NCBI RefSeq assembly: GCF_004296575.1
Contig: NZ_SAYT01000003.1
Location: 310,001 to 374,000 of the forward strand
Reading direction: 5' to 3'
DNA from: Dyella amyloliquefaciens
GTDB taxonomy: Bacteria > Pseudomonadota > Gammaproteobacteria > Xanthomonadales > Rhodanobacteraceae
Length of the DNA stretch: 64,000 bases
Positions within the stretch are counted from its first letter, which is position 1. Every line of letters starts with the position of its first letter. A model generated the notes under the pieces. The model was not told the origin of the DNA. It ran no database searches and saw nothing but the letters and a program-made list of their open reading frames with translations. Both the position numbers and the translations under genes were made by a program. Below are positions 28,696-36,019 of this stretch, in pieces.

Positions 28696-29850
28696 ATGAA
28701 AGTCATATTGTTCGCCAACACCGATTGGTATCTGTACAACTTCAGGCGCTCATTGGCGCTCGCTCTCAGTCACGCAGGTTGTGACGTCCTCCTGATATCT
28801 CCCCCTGGACCCTACGGCGAAAAGCTCCGCGGTCTGGGCCTGCGTTGGGAGGCCTTGCCCATGGAGCGGCGCAGCCTCAATCCGCTGCGCGAACTTTCGT
28901 TGCTGTGGTATCTCGTGCGGCTGATCCGGCGTGAGCAGCCGACACTGGTGCATGGCTTCACCATCAAGTGCGCGGTGTATGGCTCGCTTGCGGCACGCCT
29001 GGCGGGTGTTCCGGTGCGTGTGAACGCGGTGGCGGGGATGGGGTACGTATTCACCAGCCAGCAGCTCAAGGCACGCCTGCTGCGTCCCGTGGTACGTGGC
29101 CTGATGCGACTGGCGCTGGGTGGCGAGCAGGCGCGGCTCATTCTGCAGAACACCGATGACGTGGAGCTGTTCCGGAGCGCGGGTCTGGTGGATCCGGAGC
29201 ATATCCGGCTGATTCGCGGCTCAGGTGTCGATTGCGCTCGATTTGCGGATGTTCCCGCGGCAGCGCCGGACGATGGCAGCCTGCGCGTGCTTCTGGCAAG
29301 TCGCCTGCTCTGGGACAAGGGCATCGAGGAGTTCGTCGATGCGCTTCGACAATTGCGCGACGAGGGGCGGCCGATTGATGCGTTGCTCGCCGGCATGCCC
29401 GACCCTGGCAATCCCGCCGCCGTCCCTGAAGAGACGATTCGTGGCTGGGTGGAAGAGGGGTTGGTCACGTGGCTGGGGCATGTCGACGACATGATCCGCC
29501 TGCTTGGCAGCGTGCATGTGGTGGTGCTTCCGAGTTATCGCGAAGGGCTGCCGAGAACCCTGGTGGAAGCGGCCGCTTGCGGGCTGCCGTTGATCACCAC
29601 CGATGTACCGGGGTGTCGTGAGGTGGTTCTCGACGGCGTGGATGGATTGCTGGTCCCGGTGAAAGACAGCCAGGCACTGGCTGGAGCCATTCGACGCCTG
29701 CAGGACCAGCCGGAGTTCGCTCGCCAGTTGGGACTGGCGGCACGCCGGAAGGCCCGCGCCGAATTCGACGAGCGCATCGTCATACGACGCACCATGGAAG
29801 TCTACGCGGAGCTGTGCCAACCCGTCGGCGCTGCGCTCCTTCGTCAGTGA
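28696..29850 (+). CDS. Glycosyltransferase family 4 (PglA/WbpU-like)
   Basis: A 384-aa GT-B enzyme. The N-terminus KVILFANTDWYLYNFRRSLA, the segments VHGFTIKCAVYGSLAARLAGV and AVAGMGYVF, and the C-terminal E-X7-E motif in YREGLPRTLVEAAACGLPL with DVPGCREVV match GT4 enzymes such as PglA-type N-acetylhexosaminyltransferases that act early on undecaprenyl-diphosphate sugars. The early-acting role is inferred. It follows asnB by 72 bp with a hairpin between and precedes the beta-helix gene by 27 bp. Confidence 0.88.
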   Translation: MKVILFANTDWYLYNFRRSLALALSHAGCDVLLISPPGPYGEKLRGLGLRWEALPMERRSLNPLRELSLLWYLVRLIRREQPTLVHGFTIKCAVYGSLAARLAGVPVRVNAVAGMGYVFTSQQLKARLLRPVVRGLMRLALGGEQARLILQNTDDVELFRSAGLVDPEHIRLIRGSGVDCARFADVPAAAPDDGSLRVLLASRLLWDKGIEEFVDALRQLRDEGRPIDALLAGMPDPGNPAAVPEETIRGWVEEGLVTWLGHVDDMIRLLGSVHVVVLPSYREGLPRTLVEAAACGLPLITTDVPGCREVVLDGVDGLLVPVKDSQALAGAIRRLQDQPEFARQLGLAARRKARAEFDERIVIRRTMEVYAELCQPVGAALLRQ

Positions 29851-29877
29851 TTCCGTCCCATTGCCGGAGAAACAGCC

Positions 29878-31314
29878 ATGTCAACCACAAGCCAGGCAGT
29901 CAATGTCCTCAATCTGCTGCCTGAGAAGGAACGCGCCGCCATTCGTGCGGGCACCAGTACGTACGACTGCACGATGGTCATCCAACAGGCGATAGACAGC
30001 TCAAGCAAGGTCTATGTGCCGGCCGGGGTGTACCTGGTGAAGCAGCTGACCCTGAAGTCGGGCATCGAATTCTATGGTGACGGATCGTCCAGCCAGTTGA
30101 AGGCCTACGACAATTCGCTGCAATGCGAATTCATGATGGTTACCCATATTCGCGATGGGGGCACCTCGCAGGTGGCCGACAACATGCGGAACATCCACTT
30201 GCATGACGTGCTGCTCAACGGGCGCGTGGACGAGTACGGCTACATGCAGTACTTCTACCTGCTGGCCGTCAATGCCACCTCGGACATGCTGGTGGAGCGC
30301 GTGACGTTCCATGGCTTTCGCGGTGACGGGATGTACCTAGGCTCGGGCACCTTGCGCAACACGGAGCGGCACAACCAGCGCATCGTCGTTCGCAATTGCC
30401 TGTTCGACGGCCTGGTCAAGGCGAATCGTAATGGCCTTTCCGTGATCGATTGCGACACGTTGACGGTGGACAGCTGCACCTTCCAGAACATCGGCAACGC
30501 GAAACTGTCGTCCTCTGTGGGTGCCATCGATTTCGAGCCCGATCACAACTGGGGCATCTACCGGAATATCCGCATCACCCATTGCAAGTTCATCGATATC
30601 AACTCGGTGAACACGGCGGGCATCACCTTCTTCAATGGCCACCAGACCGGCGACAACATCCATGGCTGGACGGTGTCGGACTGCGAGTTCGTGAACTGCT
30701 ACTGGGGGATCTACGGTGCAACCAAGCCAAAGACCGAGGCGGATCCACACGATGACCTCACCATCGTCAACTGCAGCTTCCTCAACTCGATCCGCTTCGA
30801 TATCCAGATTGCCGGCCTGAGTCATACGCAGATCAGCGGGTGTACGTTCCAGCGGTCGCCACCGGGATCGGGCCCGGGCGGCGATGCGGTGCGCCTGGGT
30901 ACCATCGTGTGGAATGCCAGCGACAACGCCATTCGTGCGGTGGTAACCGGCAACACCTTTGTCGGTATACGCCCCCAGATGGGAGCGGTCGGCGTATTCG
31001 GCGCGAACAACGCGGTGTGCGCCGGCAATACCTTCGTCGATATCCGCGGAAGCTGCTTCTGCTTTTCGATGGACAAGTCACCCGACAACGCCAGGCGCAT
31101 CGAAAACATCATCATTTCCGGGAACACTGTCAGGCATGCGCCGCAGACACCGCACGCGCTTGCCGGCGTCATGTCGTTCCTGAGCACCAGCAACGAAATG
31201 CGCACCGTGAAGGCGTCGCTGGATCTGAAGGGATCCTACGAGTACGACAACAATATCGAGGATGGCCTGACCAGGATGGCCAACGGCTCAGTGATCCGCT
31301 TTCTGGGATCCTGA
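29878..31314 (+). CDS. Right-handed parallel beta-helix protein (pectate-lyase-like fold)
   Basis: A 478-aa protein. Residues 50-90 carry the pectate_lyase_3-type opening CTMVIQQAIDSSSKVYVPAGVYLV followed by SGIEFYGDGSSSQL; many irregular N/D-rich turns (VRNCLFDGL, VDSCTFQNIG, VSDCEFVNCYWG, ISGNTVRH) mark coils of a right-handed beta-helix to about residue 440. Such folds occur in polysaccharide lyases, epimerases and phage tailspikes. There is no signal peptide or membrane segment, so it is either cytosolic or exported by an unrecognised route. A GGAGA site precedes the ATG. Last plus-strand gene of the main cluster; a role in trimming or modifying the polymer is inferred from position only. 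Confidence 0.75.
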   Translation: MSTTSQAVNVLNLLPEKERAAIRAGTSTYDCTMVIQQAIDSSSKVYVPAGVYLVKQLTLKSGIEFYGDGSSSQLKAYDNSLQCEFMMVTHIRDGGTSQVADNMRNIHLHDVLLNGRVDEYGYMQYFYLLAVNATSDMLVERVTFHGFRGDGMYLGSGTLRNTERHNQRIVVRNCLFDGLVKANRNGLSVIDCDTLTVDSCTFQNIGNAKLSSSVGAIDFEPDHNWGIYRNIRITHCKFIDINSVNTAGITFFNGHQTGDNIHGWTVSDCEFVNCYWGIYGATKPKTEADPHDDLTIVNCSFLNSIRFDIQIAGLSHTQISGCTFQRSPPGSGPGGDAVRLGTIVWNASDNAIRAVVTGNTFVGIRPQMGAVGVFGANNAVCAGNTFVDIRGSCFCFSMDKSPDNARRIENIIISGNTVRHAPQTPHALAGVMSFLSTSNEMRTVKASLDLKGSYEYDNNIEDGLTRMANGSVIRFLGS

Positions 31315-31330
31315 GCCATCGGTGGGGCGT

Positions 31331-31361
31331 CAGCAGCCGCGGATGACTACCGCGGCGGCTG
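31331..31361. terminator. Bidirectional hairpin between beta-helix and wecA-like genes
   Basis: CAGC-A-GCCGCGG (31331-31342) faces CCGCGGC-G-GCTG (31350-31361), an 11-bp stem with one A/G mismatch and a 7-nt loop. It overlaps the last codons of the minus-strand gene. No T-tract. Confidence 0.45.
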
Positions 31362-32555
31362 GCGTAACGCCGATCGCAGTGAGCTGTTGCCCACGCTCGA
31401 CTTGAGGCCGGCTCCGCCGTACTGCGAAGACGGTCTGGCGGCAGTAGAGGGGTCCCGCGTGCGAACCACCGAGGATGCGTTATGCGTCCGCAATGCCCAG
31501 TGCGCGGCGGAGGCGCGTTGGCGATGCGCTTCCTGGCGGGACCACACGCGGGTGGTCGTGCCGATGTAGAAGACCATGGTGACGCAGAAGATCAGCAGGT
31601 TCACGCCTGCGGAGGCGATGCCATGGCTGGTTGCCGCGCCGAGGATGGCGAAGCCGGAGGCGAGGGCGATGAGCGATAGCAGGGCAGTGCGGGGGCCCAT
31701 GCCGGCGCCAAGGAGGATGTGATGGATATGCCCGCGGTCCGGCTTGAATGGTGACTTGCCCTTGGCCATGCGCCTCAGCATCACGGCGAGCGTGTCGAAC
31801 ACGGGCAGGGCGACACACCACAGTACGTTGACCGGAGACAGGTGCGCCTCTGGCACCTGACTCATGCGTATCAGCGTCCAGGCAAGCAGGTAGCCGATGA
31901 GTGTGCTTCCGGCATCACCAAGGAAAATCTTCTTCCCCGCCAGGCCCAGGTTGGCCGCCAGGTAAGGCAGCGATGCCGTGGCGAGCAGGGCAAGCAGAAC
32001 AATCGCATCGTGGAATGTGCTCAGTCCGACGAACAGCGTGATGGCGGCGATGCTTATCATCTCCAGGCTGCCGGCGAGGCCGTCGATGCCATCCATCATG
32101 TTGAACGCATTCACCAGGCCGATGACGGCGAGGACGGTGAACGGAGGTCCAAGCCAGCCCAGCTCGATATCGTGGTTGAACAGCGTGCCAAGCGTATGGA
32201 TGTATACGCCAGTGGTCGCGATGACCGTCGAGATCGCGATGGTCTGGATGGCCAGGCGTTCACGCACACTGAGATCAAAGCGATCGTCCAGCGCGCCAAG
32301 CAAGGTCAGCAGCATGGTGGTGTCGATCAGAATCTTGGTGAACCAGTGGAAGTCGCCGTAGCACGCTGCACCGGCGGTGACGCCCATGAAGATCGCGAGG
32401 CCGCCCACCAGTGGCACCTTTCCTACATGCTGCTTGCGCTGGTTGGGGCGGTCGATGAGGCCCAGTACCAACGCATATCTGCGGAGCATGAAAATGGCTA
32501 TCGCCGAAGTGCATGCGCCCACAAGACAGGCCAATACCACATGAGGTTCTTGCAT
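31347..32555 (-). CDS. wecA: Undecaprenyl-phosphate sugar-1-phosphate transferase (WecA/MraY family)
   Basis: A 402-aa inner-membrane enzyme with about 10 to 11 membrane segments. Family motifs are clear: LTLLGALDDRFDLSVRERL (Asp-Asp metal site), NAFNMMDGIDGLAG, LGDAGSTLIGYLL and KPDRGHIHHILLGAG (the His loop). It transfers a sugar-1-phosphate, usually GlcNAc-1-P, from UDP-sugar to undecaprenyl phosphate, the priming step for the repeat unit. No other priming transferase is present, so it is the likely initiator of this polymer. The C-terminal 70 residues after the last helix are polar and longer than in E. coli WecA. It is downstream of wza on the minus strand with a 399-bp gap. Confidence 0.9.
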   Translation of the reverse strand: MQEPHVVLACLVGACTSAIAIFMLRRYALVLGLIDRPNQRKQHVGKVPLVGGLAIFMGVTAGAACYGDFHWFTKILIDTTMLLTLLGALDDRFDLSVRERLAIQTIAISTVIATTGVYIHTLGTLFNHDIELGWLGPPFTVLAVIGLVNAFNMMDGIDGLAGSLEMISIAAITLFVGLSTFHDAIVLLALLATASLPYLAANLGLAGKKIFLGDAGSTLIGYLLAWTLIRMSQVPEAHLSPVNVLWCVALPVFDTLAVMLRRMAKGKSPFKPDRGHIHHILLGAGMGPRTALLSLIALASGFAILGAATSHGIASAGVNLLIFCVTMVFYIGTTTRVWSRQEAHRQRASAAHWALRTHNASSVVRTRDPSTAARPSSQYGGAGLKSSVGNSSLRSALRQPPR

Positions 32556-32954
32556 AGCACGTTACCCGCCGCTCTCAAGCTCACCCCCCTGTAATCCCTG
32601 CGAGCCGGATGGTAAGTGGTGCAGGCTTCGAGCAACGTTGCCCTGATGGCCTGTTTGGAAGGCCGATCACGGGAAGAATCGTTGCTGCTCCTGCTGGAAA
32701 CGAAACGAGTCCAGCAACCTGCGCGTCAGGACTGGCATCGCCGCCAGACCATTTGAAACTATCATCTTTGCATTGCAAATTTGTGCATCATGGAATGACC
32801 TGTTCAGACAAAGTCGATCAAGTTGTATGTGACGTCAATGGCGGATGCGTAGCACTGAATATCCTGCTTTTGATCGGGAAAGTTCAGGGTTTTGTGGTCC
32901 CGCTTTCAGGAGCGATACATCACGACAGGTGATGTATCGCTCCTGAGGTCAAAC
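32556..32954 (-). promoter_or_regulatory. Gap between wza and wecA-like genes
   Basis: About 400 bp with no convincing gene. It contains the long perfect hairpin at 32907-32945 next to the wza stop and a small palindrome TTTGCATTGCAAA (32767-32779) in a locally AT-richer stretch that could hold a promoter for the wecA-like gene. Nothing else recognised. Confidence 0.4.
32907..32945 (-). terminator. 17-bp perfect stem-loop after wza
   Basis: CAGGAGCGATACATCAC (32907-32923), loop GACAG, and its exact complement (32929-32945) begin 10 bp past the wza stop. This is the longest perfect hairpin in the window. No T-tract follows on either strand, so it may block readthrough by another mechanism or stabilise wza mRNA. 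Confidence 0.55.
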
Positions 32955-34061
32955 TCAGTGACCGATGCTGTAGTTGGTGTAAGCGGCAGAGCTGATCACG
33001 CTAAGCGAGGGCAGCAGCTGGCTGATGACGCGGTTCCAACGGGTGATGCCGGCAGGGCCAACGAAGACGACGTCGCCCGGCTTCATCCAGAACTGATCGC
33101 CGAGCGCAAACGCGGCCGGGGAACGTGCATCGAGCTGGAAGACCTTGGCAGGCGTGTTGTCAAAGTTGTTCGCGCCGCGAATGACGTAAACCTCCTTGCC
33201 ACTTGCGGTCAGCGGGTTCAGTCCGCCGACGCGACCCAGCGCCTGGGTAAGGTTGATGGTCGCGACCGTGCGGAAGTTGACCGCCTGCGGGCGAATGACC
33301 TCGCCCATGACGTACACCTCTTTGGTGTCGTTGTACGGAAGGAAGATGCGGTCACCAGGCTTGAGATAGACATCCTGCGCCGGACTGTGGCGCGTATTGC
33401 TGCTGGTTCCGGACAAGTCGAGGTGATAGTCCTTGCCGTCGCGAACAAGGATGAGGTCGCCAAGGTTGGCCTGGTCTGCATTGATGGTGGCGGTGCCGAT
33501 GGCCTGACCCAGCGTGAGCGGTACGGCGGTGATCGGCTGCGGATCGGTCTTCATGAAGGCGCCCTGCAACAGGACGCGTTGACTGTTGTAGCCGACTACA
33601 TTTACGTCAACCTGCGGTTTCTCCACGAACTTGGCCAGTTTGCTCGCAAGTTGCGCACGCAACTCTTCAAGCGTCATCCCTTCGACCTTGATCGAGCCGA
33701 TATAGGGATAGAAGAGCGTGCCGTCGGAGCGGACCAGGCGGCCGTTGGCAACGGTCTGTTGCTGCACGCCTGCGGGTGATGTCAATTCCGCGTGATCCCA
33801 CACGGTGATGTAGAGCGTATCGCCAGGGCCTATGCGGTATGGCTCAGGCCGGTAGTCGAGCAATGGTTGCGGAACGGACGCGTTGAGATCCCCCGAAGGG
33901 TTTTGTGCAAGGAGCTGGGGCGTGATGGTCAACAGCTGGATCTGGGTGTTGTCCGTCGGTGTTCCCTGGGTGAGTCCTTCCTTGGTCATGTACTGTCCTG
34001 GCACGCATCCTTGCAAGCAAAGCAAGAGTCCGGCAATCAACAAGGCGGATAGCGTTTTCAC
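32955..34061 (-). CDS. wza: Polysaccharide export outer-membrane lipoprotein (Wza-like)
   Basis: A 368-aa lipoprotein. The signal peptide MKTLSALLIAGLLLCLQGC ends in a lipobox (LQGC, lipidated C19). A polysaccharide-export domain (YRIGPGDTLYITVWDHAEL) and SLBB-type ligand-binding domains (residues about 170-330, containing PGDRIFLPYNDTKEVYVMGEV) follow, and the C-terminal segment would form the membrane-spanning helix. It is the export channel that docks on Wzc. GTG at 34061 is chosen because AAGGAG lies 9 bases before it and the lipoprotein signal starts there; in-frame codons up to 34148 are not needed. Transcribed divergently from galE across a 574-bp region, unusually opposite in direction to wzb-wzc. 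Confidence 0.94.
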   Translation of the reverse strand: MKTLSALLIAGLLLCLQGCVPGQYMTKEGLTQGTPTDNTQIQLLTITPQLLAQNPSGDLNASVPQPLLDYRPEPYRIGPGDTLYITVWDHAELTSPAGVQQQTVANGRLVRSDGTLFYPYIGSIKVEGMTLEELRAQLASKLAKFVEKPQVDVNVVGYNSQRVLLQGAFMKTDPQPITAVPLTLGQAIGTATINADQANLGDLILVRDGKDYHLDLSGTSSNTRHSPAQDVYLKPGDRIFLPYNDTKEVYVMGEVIRPQAVNFRTVATINLTQALGRVGGLNPLTASGKEVYVIRGANNFDNTPAKVFQLDARSPAAFALGDQFWMKPGDVVFVGPAGITRWNRVISQLLPSLSVISSAAYTNYSIGH

Positions 34062-34635
34062 GGTCACTGGCTCCTTATTCAGAAGGCCTGCCGCGAGCAA
34101 CAATGTGCCATGGGCGCCGCCATACGTCGGCACACCTGGAGCTCGCAATGAGGTTCAGCTTGGCTGAACGGTCGAAGCAAGGCCTGGGGCTCAGATGAGT
34201 ACAGAAGCACTCTTCAGAGTATGGCCTTCCACGTACATAACCCTGGCTTTGCAGGTTATTTAGAGGGGCGACATGTGATGCCATAAAAAGCATGAACACA
34301 GCATTACAAATCGCAGGGCTGCCTGAATCATTGCCGCATGCCGATTCATCATCATGGGCGCTATGTAGCGTGAAGAAGACGACATTGCCTTCGTTAGCAT
34401 GACGATACGAATGCTTCTTTAAGTTCGTACACATGCCTGAGTCGAAGCTTGCGTTCTTCACGTGCAAACAAAGTGCCTCAAGCATCGATCTGATGTGCCT
34501 GTGTTCAGCTGACTCGCGATATCAGGTAAGGCGTATATACGTCCAACGTAGCTCGACGTATAGAAGACATAACAAGAAGTTTGGCGGTGATGGACGACGT
34601 CGGTTATGGAATGAAGCAGCAGACGGAGACTTCGT
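34062..34635. promoter_or_regulatory. Divergent wza-galE regulatory region
   Basis: About 570 bp, noticeably AT-richer than the genes, with no credible coding sequence. It holds three perfect inverted repeats with 11-12 bp spacers: ATAACC/GGTTAT (34237-34259), TACGAA/TTCGTA (34406-34429) and TATACGTC/GACGTATA (34536-34562). The layout suggests several regulator-binding sites controlling wza and galE. Confidence 0.5.
34536..34562. promoter_or_regulatory. Inverted repeat TATACGTC-N11-GACGTATA
   Basis: Two exact 8-bp arms (34536-34543, 34555-34562), ending 73 bp before the galE ATG. The arm-to-arm centre distance is 19 bp, near two helical turns, as expected for a dimeric regulator reading one DNA face. 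Confidence 0.45.
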
Positions 34636-35682
34636 ATGAAAGTGCTTGTTTGTGGCGGGGCTGGCTACATCGGTAGCCATACGTGCGTGGCCCTGATCGA
34701 GCAAGGTCAGGAGGTGGTGATCTACGACAATCTCTGTCGCGGCACGCTTGCTGCCGTCGACCATGTCCGCCAGTTGAGCGGTGCGCAGGTTCGCTTTGTG
34801 CAGGGTGACGTGCGCGATCGCGGGACGCTGGAGACGCTGCTTGCCACCGGCTTCCATGCCGTCATTCATTTTGCCGCTCTGAAGATCATGAGCGAGAGTT
34901 GCCAGTATCCGTTGGCCTACTTCGACAACAACGTCACCGGCACGGTTGCGCTCCTTCAGGCCATGCGGGCGACCGGTGTTCAGCAATTGGTGTTCAGTTC
35001 CTCTGCGGCCGTCTACGGCGATCCCGAGACAGTGCCGATTACGGAGGAGGCTCCGCTGCGTGCGTCCAATCCCTATAGCCATACCAAGCTGGTGATGGAG
35101 CAGTTGATCGGCGAGGTATGCGATGCGCGACCGTCGTTCAGTGCAGCCATCCTGCGTTACTTCAATCCTGCAGGCGCGCATCCGAGTGGCTTGATGGGTG
35201 AGGATCCTTGCGGTTTACCGACCAACCTCATGCCTTATGTTTCACAGGTGGCTGCGGGCATGCACCCTCGACTGAGTGTCTTTGGCGGCGACTATCCCAC
35301 GCGCGACGGTACCGGCGTGCGCGACTATATTCATGTGATGGATCTGGCCGACGCCCATGTGAGGGCGCTCGACGTCCTCCAGCATGGCGGTTGTCATGTG
35401 CTGAACCTGGGTACGGGGCGCGGCTACAGCGTGCTGGAGGTGATCGCCGCCTTCGAGCGCGTTTCCGGTTGCCGCATACCCTATGAGATTGTTGCGCGTC
35501 GTGTCGGCGACGTGGCTGAAGTATGGGCGGATACTTCCCGTGCCGAGAAGGCGTTGGGATGGCATGCGCAATACGATCTGCTGCGCATGTGTGCGGACGC
35601 ATGGCGATGGCAGTCGATGCATCCGCAGGGTTGCCAGTCATCCCAGCCGATCGAGGCGCAGCGTCAGGCGAGTATCGGTTGA
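34636..35682 (+). CDS. galE: UDP-glucose 4-epimerase
   Basis: A 348-aa short-chain dehydrogenase/reductase-type epimerase interconverting UDP-glucose and UDP-galactose (or their N-acetyl forms). The NAD-binding motif GGAGYIGSH (residues 7-15), FSSSAAVYGDPE (catalytic Ser region) and the YxxxK pair in NPYSHTKLVMEQ near 148 are all present; LRYFNPAGAHPSG and RDYIHVMDLADAH are typical GalE segments. CGGAGAC precedes the ATG. It is likely to supply a galacto-configured sugar donor to the adjacent cluster. It stands alone on its strand, diverging from wza. Confidence 0.95.
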   Translation: MKVLVCGGAGYIGSHTCVALIEQGQEVVIYDNLCRGTLAAVDHVRQLSGAQVRFVQGDVRDRGTLETLLATGFHAVIHFAALKIMSESCQYPLAYFDNNVTGTVALLQAMRATGVQQLVFSSSAAVYGDPETVPITEEAPLRASNPYSHTKLVMEQLIGEVCDARPSFSAAILRYFNPAGAHPSGLMGEDPCGLPTNLMPYVSQVAAGMHPRLSVFGGDYPTRDGTGVRDYIHVMDLADAHVRALDVLQHGGCHVLNLGTGRGYSVLEVIAAFERVSGCRIPYEIVARRVGDVAEVWADTSRAEKALGWHAQYDLLRMCADAWRWQSMHPQGCQSSQPIEAQRQASIG

Positions 35683-35757
35683 CCGACGACGACCTTCCTC
35701 ATGAAGTGGGTGAGACGTTGATGATGGGGTGGCGCCTGTCGCTCGTCAGTCTGTATC

Positions 35758-35786
35758 GCGACGAGCGGCACGGTACCTCTCGTCGC
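35758..35786 (+). terminator. Hairpin downstream of galE
   Basis: GCGACGAG (35758-35765) and CTCGTCGC (35779-35786), a perfect 8-bp stem with a 13-nt loop, 75 bp past the galE stop. The flank is A-rich rather than T-rich, so evidence for termination is modest. Confidence 0.35.
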
Positions 35787-35953
35787 TAAAGGAAAAGCGA
35801 TTGGGCGCAGTGAACGCCCGGATGAAGCCTGCCAGTTGATCGAGGGCTTTCCGCAGCGCAGCAAGCCTCGTGGCGCGGAATCGGGTTAGAGTGGGACGTG
35901 GCATCAGTTTCGTGGGTTCTTTCCACCAGGCTCATTGCCTTTTTTTAGGTGAT

Positions 35954-35975
35954 CGATTTAAATCGATTTAAATCG
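35954..35975. promoter_or_regulatory. Overlapping CGATTTAAATCG palindromes (LacI-type operator candidate)
   Basis: CGATTTAAATCG occurs at 35954-35965 and again at 35964-35975, a 10-bp repeat period (one helical turn). The centre TTTAAATCGATTTAAA (35957-35972) is a 16-bp perfect palindrome with a central CG, the usual design of LacI-family operators. It lies just upstream of the GH92 genes; no LacI gene is in the window. Confidence 0.55.
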
Positions 35976-36019
35976 GCAAATTCTGCGGATCGGTGGGACG
36001 GGGAAAGGGGTTGGACCAA

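Larger units (their letters stand above)
35683..36019 (+). promoter_or_regulatory. Region between galE and the GH92 genes
   Basis: About 340 bp without a gene. It holds a hairpin GCGACGAG/CTCGTCGC (35758-35786) that may end the galE transcript and, 45 bp before the mannosidase ATG, overlapping CGATTTAAATCG palindromes. The mannosidase promoter must lie here. Confidence 0.5.

Noticed and set aside
34585-34595. Possible ops element (GGCGGT core) before galE
   Set aside because: GGCGGTGATGG matches the RfaH ops consensus only in the first six bases and lacks the surrounding JUMPstart sequence.
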